A stretch of DNA of 64,000 nt from Hahella sp. (GTDB lineage Bacteria; Pseudomonadota; Gammaproteobacteria; Pseudomonadales; Oleiphilaceae): positions 1-64,000 of the forward strand of contig JANQMN010000107.1 of NCBI GenBank assembly GCA_028280065.1. Direction: 5' to 3'. This document shows, piece by piece, positions 44,264-53,648 of the stretch. The notes below the pieces were generated by a model that was given only the letters and a program-made list of their open reading frames with translations, was not told where the DNA came from and made no database searches. The stretch's first letter is position 1, and each line of letters starts with the position of its first letter. A program made the position numbers and the translations under genes.

Positions 44264-45478
44264 TTAACCGGCACATTGAATGACTCCTTTGTCATGCAGT
44301 CGCCCAATGGCGGCGGAATCAAGTCCGACCACGTCGGCCAGCACCTCGTCGGTGTGCTGACCCAGTTCCGGCGCAGGCTGAGCCGGTACCCTGGAATAGG
44401 CAGAAAAATTCCAGGGAGCTGAAGCTGCTATATAACTGCCGATGCCGGGTTGTTCGATTTGGTTGAACATGGGATTTTCAATACTGCAGTCCGGATCATT
44501 TTCAAGCATCTCCTTGACTGACCGGTATCGGCTCCAGCACACACCGTTTTTATCGAATGCCTCTTTTACGGCGGTAAAATCGTGGACCGAAATCCAGGAA
44601 CCGATAATTTCTGAAATACCCTCTCTGGCTTGAAATCTGTCACCTTCGAGGCCCATATCCAAACCGAGTTTTTCGCCCAGCTGATTCATCTGCTCGGTTG
44701 ATTCGGTAGCAATGCAAAGAGATTTCCATTGCCTTGGCGTGAGCCCGATAACCATGACGTGCACACCGTCGGCACAGACAAAATCCCGTCCAAATGCACC
44801 GAATAAATAATTGCCATAACGTTTGCGTTCCACTCCCAAAGTGGCCTCCGCAATAAAGCCTAAATGCCCCATGACAGCCATGGCAACATCCGCCAGTGCG
44901 AGTTTGACATGTTGACCTTCACCGGTTTTCAGACGGTGTCTCTCCGCCGCCAAAATTGCAACGGCTGCCATCTGACCCGTAATGCAATCCCAAGCGGGTA
45001 ATACATGATTGGTGGGTTCCTTGCTTTCGGGTTTGCCGGTGATGAAGGGTAAGCCTATGGCCGGATTTACGGTGTAATCGACGGCCGAGCCACCGTGCCG
45101 GTCACCTTGAACGGTGAGTTGAATCAGATCGGGCCGCTTGGAGATGAGTTCGTCATAGGACAACCAGCCTTTAGGTGGAAAATTGGTGAGTAGAATACCC
45201 GCGTCCTGACCCTGTGCAGTGATGATTTGTTTGGCAAGTTCGGCGCCTTCCGGGGCGCGAAAGTTGATAGCGACAGAGCGTTTCGATTTGTTGAGTCCGG
45301 CCCAGAATAAACTCTGATTGGTTTCGGTTACCGGCCAGCGCTTATAGTCCAGCCCACCGCCGACGGCGTCAATGCGTATTACGTCGGCGCCAAGCTGCGC
45401 CAACGTCATTCCGCCAAGTGGAGCAGCGACAAAAGCCGATGCTTCAACAACCCGCATTCCATCTAGAATACCATTCAT
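44264..45478 (-). CDS. mct: Mesaconyl-CoA C1-C4 CoA transferase (family III)
   Basis: 404 residues of the CaiB/BaiF class III. It agrees along its length with the remembered Chloroflexus Mct sequence: GMRVVEASAFVAAPLGGMTL, GGGLDYKRWPV, LFWAGLNKSKRSVAI, the catalytic aspartate D164 in NHVLPAWDCITGQM, GNYLFGAFGRDFVCADG and NPMFNQIEQPGIGSYI. The reaction moves CoA within mesaconate from the C1 to the C4 carboxyl. First gene of the leftward operon mct-meh-lyase, divergent from an MDR gene. Succinyl-CoA:itaconate or citramalate transferase is a less likely alternative. Confidence 0.88.
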   Translation of the reverse strand: MNGILDGMRVVEASAFVAAPLGGMTLAQLGADVIRIDAVGGGLDYKRWPVTETNQSLFWAGLNKSKRSVAINFRAPEGAELAKQIITAQGQDAGILLTNFPPKGWLSYDELISKRPDLIQLTVQGDRHGGSAVDYTVNPAIGLPFITGKPESKEPTNHVLPAWDCITGQMAAVAILAAERHRLKTGEGQHVKLALADVAMAVMGHLGFIAEATLGVERKRYGNYLFGAFGRDFVCADGVHVMVIGLTPRQWKSLCIATESTEQMNQLGEKLGLDMGLEGDRFQAREGISEIIGSWISVHDFTAVKEAFDKNGVCWSRYRSVKEMLENDPDCSIENPMFNQIEQPGIGSYIAASAPWNFSAYSRVPAQPAPELGQHTDEVLADVVGLDSAAIGRLHDKGVIQCAG

Positions 45479-45629
45479 ACGGTTTGCCTTTTTTGGTTAT
45501 TTTTGCGCCCGCAGCATAAACCAGGCTTTTAGGTAAATCTACCAAATTGCTCGCAGCTTGGATTTCTTTTTGAGATTTTTCGTGTATGTTTTTGCTGCAA
45601 ATCAGCTTGCCGGACTGGAGGTGAAAGAC
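45479..45629. promoter_or_regulatory. Divergent intergenic region between mct and MDR genes
   Basis: 151 bp, AT-rich, must hold promoters for the leftward mct operon and the rightward MDR gene. No clear box or operator was identified. Confidence 0.4.
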
Positions 45630-46679
45630 ATGCGCGCAGTGGTATTTGACAGGCTTGGCGGGGATGAAGTGCTGGAGCTGGCAGACATTCCTAACCGTGA
45701 ATTGAAGCAGGACGAACTGTTGGTGAGGCTTAGTTCCATAGGGCTTAACCGCGCCGATTTATTGTTTCCTCAAGGACGTTATTTCAGTAAACCGGAGTTC
45801 CGGATTCCAATTGATCAGGACGGTCAAGACGGTCAAGACGGTAAAACCGAACAAAAAAGACTGGTCAGCAGGTTGGGGTTTGAAGGGGCCGGCAGAGTTG
45901 TTGATACAGGTGTAGATTGCCGGCATTTGCTGGACAAAAGGGTCGGAATTCTAGCCTTCGACGGCAATGTCAGTCAGCAGGGTTGCCTGGCGGAGTATGC
46001 GATCTGCAAAAGCGCTAAAGCGCTCGCCACGCCGGAAGCGTTATCCGATGATGAGGCAGGCTCCATCTGGGTGCAATACCTTACCGCATGGGGCGGTGTG
46101 GTGCTCGATGGAGGCATTGAGGAAGGCCAGACACTCACGGTAACAGCCGCTTCGAGTTCCGTAGGCATAGCAGCCATTCAAGCCGGGAAATCGTTGGGGG
46201 CAAAGGTCATTGCCACCACGACCAGTGATGACAAGATTCAAAAACTACGGGATGTCGGAGCGGACTTAGTGATCAATACGAAGTCTCAGGATTACGTCGA
46301 ACAGGTCAAAGAGTTCACCGAAGGTAAGGGTACCGATGTCGTGTTTGACGCGGTTGCCGGACCTTTCACCCGCTACCTGGTTCAAGGTGCCGGGAAGGGA
46401 AGCAAGTTAATCATTCAAGGCATGCTGGATCGTCGGCCGATGGATATCCATGCAGGTGTTTTAATGAAGCGCTTGTTAACCGTCAAAGGCTTTACCTTGG
46501 ACGTGCTTTGGGAGTCTCCGCCGTTGCTTCAAAACGCCGTCGATGCGGTCACTGAATCGATTAATTCAACGCGCCTAACGCCAATTATTGCGGCGAAATT
46601 TTCTCTGGACGAGTTCAGCCAGGCATACGCATTTCTTAAGTCAAATAAGCAGTTCGGGAAGGTCGTTATCTGTCCTTAA
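45630..46679 (+). CDS. Zinc-independent MDR oxidoreductase (quinone oxidoreductase-like)
   Basis: 349 residues from the ATG, which has GGAGG nine bases upstream; the frame runs further back to a TTG with no support. MDR fold: LSSIGLNRADLLFPQGRYFS, GFEGAGRVVDTG, TAWGGVVLDGGIEEGQTLTV, SSSVGIAAIQAGKSLGAKVI (NADPH motif), FDAVAGPF. A 9-bp tandem repeat encodes DQDGQDGQDGK at residues ~64-75, an insertion in the N-terminal domain. NADPH-dependent enone or quinone reductase; substrate unknown. It sits between the two halves of the ethylmalonyl-CoA locus. Confidence 0.8.
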   Translation: MRAVVFDRLGGDEVLELADIPNRELKQDELLVRLSSIGLNRADLLFPQGRYFSKPEFRIPIDQDGQDGQDGKTEQKRLVSRLGFEGAGRVVDTGVDCRHLLDKRVGILAFDGNVSQQGCLAEYAICKSAKALATPEALSDDEAGSIWVQYLTAWGGVVLDGGIEEGQTLTVTAASSSVGIAAIQAGKSLGAKVIATTTSDDKIQKLRDVGADLVINTKSQDYVEQVKEFTEGKGTDVVFDAVAGPFTRYLVQGAGKGSKLIIQGMLDRRPMDIHAGVLMKRLLTVKGFTLDVLWESPPLLQNAVDAVTESINSTRLTPIIAAKFSLDEFSQAYAFLKSNKQFGKVVICP

Positions 46680-47231
46680 ACCGGCTTTGTCGGTCCTTGC
46701 ACAGAGGTTTGAAAGTAGTATTTGACTCTAGTCGCATTTACACATATGTGGCAGGTGTATTATGCAAACTAGTCTGTTGTATTAGGTTTATTTTACCAAT
46801 TTACTTGGTGTAGTATGCCATTGAAATTCTAAGCAAGTACGTATTTTCCACTACAGAAAAACGGCTTTGCATAGGGTCGGGTGCTTATAAACAAAATATA
46901 GAAATAATGTTTTAATTCAGAAGGTTGGAGATTGTTAGGCGGTAACTCCGAGGGTGTGAAGATAACGAAAAGCCTTGGTTAAAGCGGTGGCGACACTAGC
47001 TTCGGGAAGGTGGTTGGCAAATAGGAAAGACGTTGCTGCATTCGTTATATTTGCGTAGGTTAATATTGGACGATATTTTCGTTTTTTTACGTAAAAAAGT
47101 GGAAGATTTCCAAGCGGAGAACAAGCCCCATCAAAGACCTTCCGAATGATAACTAAAAAAACGTGCAACCTATTGTTTGCCGTGGATTTATAAAAAATGC
47201 ATAAGCATTTTTTATAGGTCACCTAAGTAAA
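46680..47231. other. Long intergenic region between MDR gene and mcd operon
   Basis: 552 bp, AT-rich. On the minus strand a frame at 46935-47222 (95 codons from a GTG, ending LPEASVATALTKAFRYLHTL) is open but has no ribosome site and no recognised family; it may be decayed insertion-sequence debris. A perfect hairpin (47189-47216) overlaps its start. The mcd promoter should lie near the right end. Confidence 0.35.
47189..47216. repeat. Perfect AT-rich hairpin
   Basis: TATAAAAAATGC, loop ATAA, GCATTTTTTATA. A 12-bp perfect stem; it could act as a weak terminator in either direction or as a binding site. Confidence 0.5.
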
Positions 47232-47303
47232 TCATATCAAGACAGAAGAAGTTTCAACATCTGTCTTGCTATGTGAAACAGCGATAAATCTCACTTGATA
47301 TGA
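47232..47303 (+). promoter_or_regulatory. Nested, mutually exclusive inverted repeats upstream of mcd
   Basis: TCATATCAAG (47232-47241) is perfectly complementary to CTTGATATGA (47294-47303). Overlapping its right end, CAAGACAGA (47238-47246) is complementary to TCTGTCTTG (47260-47268). The two pairings share CAAG, so only one can form at a time. They lie 69-141 bp before the mcd start and could be a leader RNA switch or an operator pair; no known riboswitch class was recognised. Confidence 0.45.
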
Positions 47304-47372
47304 GGCGGTTTATCAATGGGCGGTAAACAACGCTGTACGCGCTGATTAAACACATTCTTTGAGGAGGCTTTT

Positions 47373-49061
47373 GTGTCTCAACATCCTTCCGTGCTAATCG
47401 ATCAAGCTGTCAATGTGATCGAAAAAGGCCAAAGAGCGCTTTCGCTGGCGCTGTCGCATGTCAAAAAACAATGTCTAAACGAAAAGGGTAAGTTGTCATC
47501 CGCCAAACTGGATGAGCATCAGTTGATTTCCTACGATTTGGCATATGTTGCCGCCGAACTGACCGGGGCGATGAATCTGATTGAGTACGGTAGGGCCATT
47601 AGAGAAAAGCGGGGCGATAATGTCGAGCTTCAGCTCGAAGAACAGGTGGCATTGGTTTTCTGTGCCGAAGCCCTGCAAAACGCTCGCAACAGAATCGTTC
47701 CCAGAATGGCTGAATACGGCCTGGATGCAACAGTTCTAAACGAAACCCTGGAAGACGAAAAAGTCCTTGCCTTCAGCCAGGAACATCTCGCAACCGCCAA
47801 ATTGGAAAATCTTGGCGACGCCATGCTGGCGCAAGATGGCCGGACTGGCGATTACCATCTTGATGAAGACAAAGAAATCATGCGCGAATCATTTCAGAAA
47901 TTCGCGACAGATGTCGTCATGCCGCTAGCGAAGCGGATTCATCGGGAAGATTTGATCATCCCGGACGAAATTCTCAACTCCCTCATCGAAATGGGCTGTT
48001 TTGCGCTGTCGATTCCGGAACGCTATGAAGGCTTACAGCCGGATGACCGCGAAGACAACATGGGAATGATAGTCGTCACCGAAGAACTTTCCCGGGGTTC
48101 TTTGGCAGCGGCTGGAAGCCTGATTACCCGGCCGGAAATTCTTTCCAAGGCACTATTGGCAGGCGGTACGGAAGAGCAGAAACAACATTGGCTGCCAAAA
48201 CTGGCCGCCGCAGACCCGCTCTGCGCGGTTGCCATTACCGAGCCGGACTTCGGCTCCGATGTGGCCGGCATGAAGCTTAAGGCAGAAAAGGTCGAGGGTG
48301 GTTGGCTGCTCAATGGTGCCAAAGCCTGGTGTACGTTCGGTGGTAAGGCGGGAGTTTTACTAACGCTTGCCCGAACCGACCCGGATATGAGTCTTGGCCA
48401 CAAAGGGCTGAGTATGTTCCTGGTGGAAAAGCCTTCATACGATGGCCACGATTTCGAATATGTGCAACCGGACGGCGGCAAGCTGAGCGGACGGGCGATT
48501 CCGACCATAGGCTACCGAGGCATGCATTCCTTCGACCTGTTTTTCGACAATATCTTTGTGCCGGATGCAAATTTACTCGGTGGCGAAGCTGGCTTAGGCA
48601 AAGGTTTCTATTACACGATGGCAGGCTTCGCCGGGGGGCGTATTCAGACCGCTGCACGTGCTAACGGATTGATGCAGGCAGCATTTGAACAGGCGATTAT
48701 CTACGCGAAAGACCGTAAGGTGTTCGGCAAGCCGATAGCAGATTATCAGTTAACCAAGGTCAAGCTCGCGCGTATGGCCACGCTGCTGACCACTTCGAGG
48801 CAATTCACCTATGCGGTAGGGCGTTTAATGGATAATGGGCAAGGCCAGATGGAGGCAAGCCTGGTCAAGCTATTCGCCTGTAAGACCTCTGAATACTTAT
48901 GCCGTGAAGCGATGCAGATTCATGGTGGGATGGGCTATGCGGAAGAGATGGATGTCAGCCGCTACTGGATTGATTCCCGCGTCCTGTCGATCTTCGAAGG
49001 TGCCGAGGAAACCCTGGCCCTCAAAGTCATTGCACGTAATCTGATTGAGAATGCCGAATAG
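47373..49061 (+). CDS. mcd: Methylsuccinyl-CoA dehydrogenase (acyl-CoA dehydrogenase family)
   Basis: 562 residues, longer than a normal acyl-CoA dehydrogenase (~390) because of a ~150-residue N-terminal extension, which is characteristic of Mcd. The core has DPLCAVAITEPDFGSDVAGM, GGWLLNGAKAWCTFGGKAGV, GGRIQTAARANGLMQAAFEQ, QIHGGMGYAEEMDVSRYWID and IFEGAEETLALKVIARNL. It oxidises (2S)-methylsuccinyl-CoA to mesaconyl-C1-CoA with FAD. The GTG start is supported by GAGGAGG. First gene of mcd-ecm-meaB-ccr-epi. Confidence 0.88.
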   Translation: MSQHPSVLIDQAVNVIEKGQRALSLALSHVKKQCLNEKGKLSSAKLDEHQLISYDLAYVAAELTGAMNLIEYGRAIREKRGDNVELQLEEQVALVFCAEALQNARNRIVPRMAEYGLDATVLNETLEDEKVLAFSQEHLATAKLENLGDAMLAQDGRTGDYHLDEDKEIMRESFQKFATDVVMPLAKRIHREDLIIPDEILNSLIEMGCFALSIPERYEGLQPDDREDNMGMIVVTEELSRGSLAAAGSLITRPEILSKALLAGGTEEQKQHWLPKLAAADPLCAVAITEPDFGSDVAGMKLKAEKVEGGWLLNGAKAWCTFGGKAGVLLTLARTDPDMSLGHKGLSMFLVEKPSYDGHDFEYVQPDGGKLSGRAIPTIGYRGMHSFDLFFDNIFVPDANLLGGEAGLGKGFYYTMAGFAGGRIQTAARANGLMQAAFEQAIIYAKDRKVFGKPIADYQLTKVKLARMATLLTTSRQFTYAVGRLMDNGQGQMEASLVKLFACKTSEYLCREAMQIHGGMGYAEEMDVSRYWIDSRVLSIFEGAEETLALKVIARNLIENAE

Positions 49062-49123
49062 GAGTTTGATTCGCCTACGCCGCATTCTTTTGCACTATCA
49101 GACAGGACTCGTTAGGAGCAGTT

Positions 49124-51151
49124 ATGACTGAGAACAAAGCGCATCAAATTCTGGACAAAAACGGTGAGGTATCGGCAGATCGTCCCTGGATCTTTCGCAC
49201 CTATGCGGGGCATACCAATGTCTGGGCGACCAATCAGTTATACCGGGAAAATCTCACGAAGGGACAGACCGGTTTAAGTATCGCATTGGATCTGCCGACC
49301 CAGTGCGGATACAGCTCGGACCATGCCTTAGCCAGGCCGGAGATCGGCAAAGTCGGCGTGCCGATCAACTCCCTCGATGACTTTCAAGTCCTGTTTGACA
49401 ACATTCCGCTGGAAGAAATGAACACCTCAATGACCATCAATGGTTCCGCCATGTGGTTGTTGTCGCTGTATGTCGCCCTGGCGGAAGAGCGCGGTGTCGA
49501 TGTCAGTCAACTTAAAGGCACGACGCAAAACGATGTCATCAAGGAATACCTGGCGAGAGGGACCTACATTTACCCGCCTGAGGATTCGATGCGCCTTATC
49601 GTGGATATGTATGAGTATTGCCTGCACAATATCCCGTCGTGGAATGCTTCCAATATCTGTTCCTATCACCTCCAGGAAGCCGGCGCTACGCCAGTTCAGG
49701 AACTGGCTTTTGCGTTGATTACCGCGATTACGATTCTCGATGCCATAAAAGAACGGGACTGCTTCTCCGAAGAGGAGTTCGAACGTTGTGTCGGGCGGAT
49801 TTCCTTCTTCGTTAACGCCGGTATGCGGTTTGTGGAAGAAGTTTGCAAGATGCGGGCATTCTGCGAAATGTGGGACGAAATCGCCCAGCAACGTTATGGG
49901 GTGAAAAACCCGAAATACCGGCGTTTCCGCTATGGCGTACAGGTTAATTCGCTGGGATTGACCGCTGAACAGCCGGAGAACAATGCCTGGCGTATCATCA
50001 TCGAGACTTTGGGGGTAACCCTGAGTCGTAAAGCCAGATGCCGGGCATTGCAGTTACCTGCGTGGAACGAGGCTTTGTCCCTGCCGCGTCCTTGGGACCA
50101 GCAATGGTCGTTACGTATTCAGCAAATCCTTGCCTATGAAACGGATCTTTTGGAATATCCGGACCTGTTGGACGGTTCCCATGTGGTGGAGTCCAAAGTC
50201 AAGGATCTTAAAGAGCAGGCCTATGTGGAAATCGATAAGATCCTAAGCATGGGCGGCGGATTGAAAGCTGTCGAAAGCGGTTACATGAAATCCGCCTTGG
50301 TCGGTTCCCAGAGTGAGCGCATGCGCCGGCTTACCAACGGCGAACAGATTGTTGTCGGCAAAAATAAATGGATCGAAGGCATCGCCTCACCTCTGGTCAG
50401 CGATGCCGACGGTGGCATCTTCATGGTCGATGCCAAGGCGGCGGAACGTACCCTGGAAGCCCTGGCTGAAACTAAACGCACCCGCGATCCCAAGCGGGTT
50501 GAAGCGGCGCTGGAAAAACTCGCCGCAGACGCCCGTTCCGGCGAAAATCTTATGCCCGCATCCATCGAATGCGCCAAAGCGAGAGTAACCACCGGAGAAT
50601 GGTCAGATAAACTTCGCGAAGTATTCGGTGAGTATCGGCCACCCACGGGTGTCGACGGTCAATCGATGAACATTGAGAACGAAAGCCTCCAGCAGGTACG
50701 CGGCAAGATCGAAACTTTTATCAAAGAGCACGGCTATCGGCCACGGATAGTGGTCGGCAAACCAGGTTTGGACGGCCACTCCAATGGCGCTGAAATGATC
50801 GCCGTAGCCGCCCGTCATGCCGGTTTCGATGTCATTTATTTCGGTATTCGTCTAAGTACCACTGAAATCGTTCAGTCCGCGTTGGAGGAAGACGCGGATA
50901 TTATCGGCATCTCGTTACTTTCCGGTTCCCACAATGAAATTGTTGACCAACTGTTTACCGAGTTGGAAGAGCAGGGGGTCAAGGACGCCATTCCTGTCGT
51001 ATTAGGGGGAATCATTCCGGAACCCGACTATCCAGGTTTAATTGACCGTGGCGTGAAACGTATTTTTACGCCGAGAGACTTTGATCCCATGTTGGTGATG
51101 GATCAAATCATGGATGTGATTATCGAGAACAAATCCAAGGTCGCCCATTAG
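49124..51151 (+). CDS. ecm: Ethylmalonyl-CoA mutase (coenzyme B12-dependent)
   Basis: 675 residues. The N-terminal TIM barrel closely follows MeaA/Ecm rather than methylmalonyl-CoA mutase: RPWIFRTYAGHTNVWATNQL, GQTGLSIALDLPTQCGYSSD, YGVQVNSLGLTAEQPENNAW. The C-terminal B12 domain has GLDGHSNGAEMI with D550-x-H552-x-x-G555, where the histidine ligates cobalt. Converts ethylmalonyl-CoA to methylsuccinyl-CoA. The following gene, meaB, starts 8 bp after the stop and encodes its GTPase chaperone. Confidence 0.93.
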   Translation: MTENKAHQILDKNGEVSADRPWIFRTYAGHTNVWATNQLYRENLTKGQTGLSIALDLPTQCGYSSDHALARPEIGKVGVPINSLDDFQVLFDNIPLEEMNTSMTINGSAMWLLSLYVALAEERGVDVSQLKGTTQNDVIKEYLARGTYIYPPEDSMRLIVDMYEYCLHNIPSWNASNICSYHLQEAGATPVQELAFALITAITILDAIKERDCFSEEEFERCVGRISFFVNAGMRFVEEVCKMRAFCEMWDEIAQQRYGVKNPKYRRFRYGVQVNSLGLTAEQPENNAWRIIIETLGVTLSRKARCRALQLPAWNEALSLPRPWDQQWSLRIQQILAYETDLLEYPDLLDGSHVVESKVKDLKEQAYVEIDKILSMGGGLKAVESGYMKSALVGSQSERMRRLTNGEQIVVGKNKWIEGIASPLVSDADGGIFMVDAKAAERTLEALAETKRTRDPKRVEAALEKLAADARSGENLMPASIECAKARVTTGEWSDKLREVFGEYRPPTGVDGQSMNIENESLQQVRGKIETFIKEHGYRPRIVVGKPGLDGHSNGAEMIAVAARHAGFDVIYFGIRLSTTEIVQSALEEDADIIGISLLSGSHNEIVDQLFTELEEQGVKDAIPVVLGGIIPEPDYPGLIDRGVKRIFTPRDFDPMLVMDQIMDVIIENKSKVAH

Positions 51152-51159
51152 GAGGGCCG

Positions 51160-52206
51160 GTGAACGGGATGAACGTTGCTGCCATGGCAAGTCAAACCAC
51201 GCCAGCGCTGTCAGATGATATCAAGCAACTGATAGACAGAGCCCTGAAAATGGAAAAGTGGCCTATCGCGCGACTGATTTCAATGGTGGAAGTCGAAAGC
51301 GATAGTGCCGCAGAACAACGCCATGTAATCCTGGACTACCTGGATTCCGTTGTAGAAGAGGCAAACAGGGACGCACTGGTTGTCGGCATTACCGGAACAC
51401 CGGGGGCCGGCAAATCCACCCTTATCGGTGAACTCTGCTTGCGCATGCTCCAGGGTTCTGATGATCTGTTCGTTGCGGTGATTGCTATTGATCCTTCCAG
51501 TCAGCGGTCGGGAGGTGCGCTGCTCGGGGACCGTACCAGGGTAAAGTTTCCCAGCAAAGACAAACGCCTATTCTTTCGTTCTCAGGCCAGTCACCAGGAA
51601 CTCGGTGGCTTGGGGAAAAAAACCTACCACGCTGTACGCCTGCTGAGATACATCTTCGATATAGTGGTTATTGAAACGGTCGGTATCGGTCAAAGCGAAC
51701 TGGAAATAGACCGGCTGAGTGATCTTACCTGTCTGGTTCTACAGCCGCTTACCGGTGATCAAGTGCAATTCATGAAGGCCGGGATTATGGAAATTCCGGA
51801 TCTCTTTATCGTCAACAAATGTGACGAAGATGCACTGGCTAAAAAAAGTTATCACTTGCTGCGGGCCAGTTTAAAGCTCATCGACATTTCAACGGAACAG
51901 GATTCCGATCGTGCTCGCCCGGTTTTTATGACCAGCGCACTAAAAAACAAAGGCATTGAGGAGCTGGCAAGACACATTTTAAGCCTTCGGCAGGACCCTG
52001 AATCATTCAAGAACCGGGAGATTCAAGGCGAATACTATCTGTGCAAATGGATTCGGCAGAACTATGGCGGATATGGGATCGAGGTTTATCAAAGCATCAA
52101 ACAGAATTCCACTTCAGAGCGTTTTAGTTTTGAAGACAGAGAGAAGGCTTTCAACCGAATGATTAAAGGCATGGTAAAACCGCTGGAGAGTTTCCCATGC
52201 CGATAA
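51160..52206 (+). CDS. meaB: MeaB-type GTPase, mutase chaperone
   Basis: 348 residues of the ArgK/MeaB G3E GTPases: Walker A GITGTPGAGKSTLIGELC (about 75-92), AIDPSSQRSGGALLGDRTRV, VIETVGIGQSE (Walker B/switch), FIVNKCDEDA (NKxD) and a C-terminal dimerisation arm. It loads and protects the adenosylcobalamin cofactor of the mutase. GTG start with AGGAGGG overlapping the ecm stop. Its immediate place after ecm suggests it serves Ecm. Confidence 0.92.
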   Translation: MNGMNVAAMASQTTPALSDDIKQLIDRALKMEKWPIARLISMVEVESDSAAEQRHVILDYLDSVVEEANRDALVVGITGTPGAGKSTLIGELCLRMLQGSDDLFVAVIAIDPSSQRSGGALLGDRTRVKFPSKDKRLFFRSQASHQELGGLGKKTYHAVRLLRYIFDIVVIETVGIGQSELEIDRLSDLTCLVLQPLTGDQVQFMKAGIMEIPDLFIVNKCDEDALAKKSYHLLRASLKLIDISTEQDSDRARPVFMTSALKNKGIEELARHILSLRQDPESFKNREIQGEYYLCKWIRQNYGGYGIEVYQSIKQNSTSERFSFEDREKAFNRMIKGMVKPLESFPCR

Positions 52207-52296
52207 CGAACCCTTTCAGAAGGATGTACTTTCAAGCAAAACCCCTTTATTCAAACCATTCAGGTGTGAAAACAATAAGTAACAAGAGGTGCCGAA

Positions 52297-53541
52297 ATGA
52301 CGAAGGAACTATATGACATAGGTGAACATCCACCCTTAGGTGAAGTCCCTGAAAAGATGCATGCGTGGCTTATTCGACCCGAACGTTTCGGTGAGCCTAT
52401 GAAAGCCTTTGCGGAAGAAGTTGTCGACGTGCCGGATATTGCCGATGACGAAGTATTGGTATACGTAATGGCAGCCGGTGTTAATTACAACAATGTATGG
52501 GCAGGTTTGGGTGTGCCCATCGATGTTATTAAGATCCGCAACAAAGCCGGTGAGCCGGAAGAGTTTCACATTGGTGGCTCAGACGCCTCCGGGATAGTCT
52601 ACAAAATCGGTAAAGATGTCACTAATGTCAAAGTCGGTGACGAAGTCGTCGTTCATTGTGGAATTTGGGATAGGAACGGCGATTTTAAAAAGAAAGGTAC
52701 GGATCCCATGTACGATAAAACTTTCCGTATTTGGGGCTATGAAACCAACTATGGAAGTTTTGCCCAGTTCACCAAGGTACAGGATCACCAGTGCCTGCCG
52801 AAGCCTAAGCATCTGACTTGGGAAGCCGCTGCTGCTTATATGCTGGTTGGCGCGACCTCCTATCGTATGCTGATGGCATGGGCGCCAAATGCCGTGAAAA
52901 AAGACGATGTTGTATTGGTCTGGGGCGGCGCAGGGGGAATCGGTTGTATGGCGATTCAGATAGCGGCCGCAATGGGAGCCAAACCGATTGCCATCGTTTC
53001 CGGTGAAAGCAAAGTCGACTATTGCATGAAACTTGGTGCCGTAGGTTGCATTGACCGGCGTGAGTTCGACCATTGGGGCATGCTGCCGCATTGGAAGGAT
53101 GGCGATGCCTATCGGGAATGGCTGGGAGGAGCCAGAAAGTTCGGTAAGGCAATCTGGGATATTATCGGTGAAAAACGCGGTGTCGATATCGTCTTCGAAC
53201 ACCCCGGTGAAACTACCTTGCCTACTTCAGTGTTCGTTTGCGAATCGGGCGGTATGGTGGTTATTTGCGCCGGTACGACCGGATACAACGCCACACTGGA
53301 CTTGCGTTATCACTGGATGCGTCAAAAACGCCTGCAAGGTTCTCACTTTGCCAATGACGAGCAAGCGAAAGGTATCAATGACATGGTTATTGACGGCAAG
53401 GTCGATCCATGTCTTTCAAAAACCTTTACCTATAAACAACTGCCGGATTCTCATCAACTGATGTATGAGAATAAGCATCCTAGCGGTAACATGTCGGTTC
53501 TTATCGGCGCTGTTGATATCAATATGGGCATAAGCGAATAG
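52297..53541 (+). CDS. ccr: Crotonyl-CoA carboxylase/reductase
   Basis: 414 residues, MDR superfamily, close to the Rhodobacter Ccr type. [59 protein letters not shown] (NADPH), [31 protein letters not shown] and [12 protein letters not shown] are diagnostic. N66 and H350 line up with the asparagine and histidine of the CO2 pocket described for the enzyme. It reductively carboxylates crotonyl-CoA to (2S)-ethylmalonyl-CoA, the committed step of the pathway. A clear terminator follows, so epi may be transcribed less. Confidence 0.95.
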   Translation: MTKELYDIGEHPPLGEVPEKMHAWLIRPERFGEPMKAFAEEVVDVPDIADDEVLVYVMAAGVNYNNVWAGLGVPIDVIKIRNKAGEPEEFHIGGSDASGIVYKIGKDVTNVKVGDEVVVHCGIWDRNGDFKKKGTDPMYDKTFRIWGYETNYGSFAQFTKVQDHQCLPKPKHLTWEAAAAYMLVGATSYRMLMAWAPNAVKKDDVVLVWGGAGGIGCMAIQIAAAMGAKPIAIVSGESKVDYCMKLGAVGCIDRREFDHWGMLPHWKDGDAYREWLGGARKFGKAIWDIIGEKRGVDIVFEHPGETTLPTSVFVCESGGMVVICAGTTGYNATLDLRYHWMRQKRLQGSHFANDEQAKGINDMVIDGKVDPCLSKTFTYKQLPDSHQLMYENKHPSGNMSVLIGAVDINMGISE

Positions 53542-53554
53542 CCGGACGAAACAT

Positions 53555-53587
53555 GAGCGGTGTGGTTGCACCGCTCTTACTTTTTTT
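53555..53587 (+). terminator. Rho-independent terminator between ccr and epi
   Basis: GAGCGGTG, loop TGGTTG, CACCGCTC, then TTACTTTTTTT. A strong stem with a T-run, placed 14 bp after the ccr stop and 62 bp before epi. Confidence 0.82.
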
Positions 53588-53648
53588 GGCTGTACAGGCG
53601 TTAAATTGCGATCTGTATTTACAACGTTCACCTTGAGGAAACTAGAGG

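Noticed and set aside
42391-45478. Itaconate degradation operon (Ict-Ich-Ccl)
   Set aside because: The same enzyme classes occur there, but the transferase matches Mct closely and the adjacent ccr-ecm-mcd genes supply mesaconyl-C1-CoA. It remains a secondary possibility.
46935-47222. 95-codon minus-strand ORF in the mcd upstream region
   Set aside because: It has no ribosome site, starts inside a perfect hairpin and matches no family I recognise; kept only as part of the intergenic description.
47232-47303. Cobalamin riboswitch
   Set aside because: The B12-box consensus was not found and the region is too short and AT-rich.
49124-51151. Methylmalonyl-CoA mutase
   Set aside because: Length (675) and the RPWIFRTYAGH opening fit Ecm/MeaA, and the partner genes ccr and mcd support ethylmalonyl-CoA as substrate.
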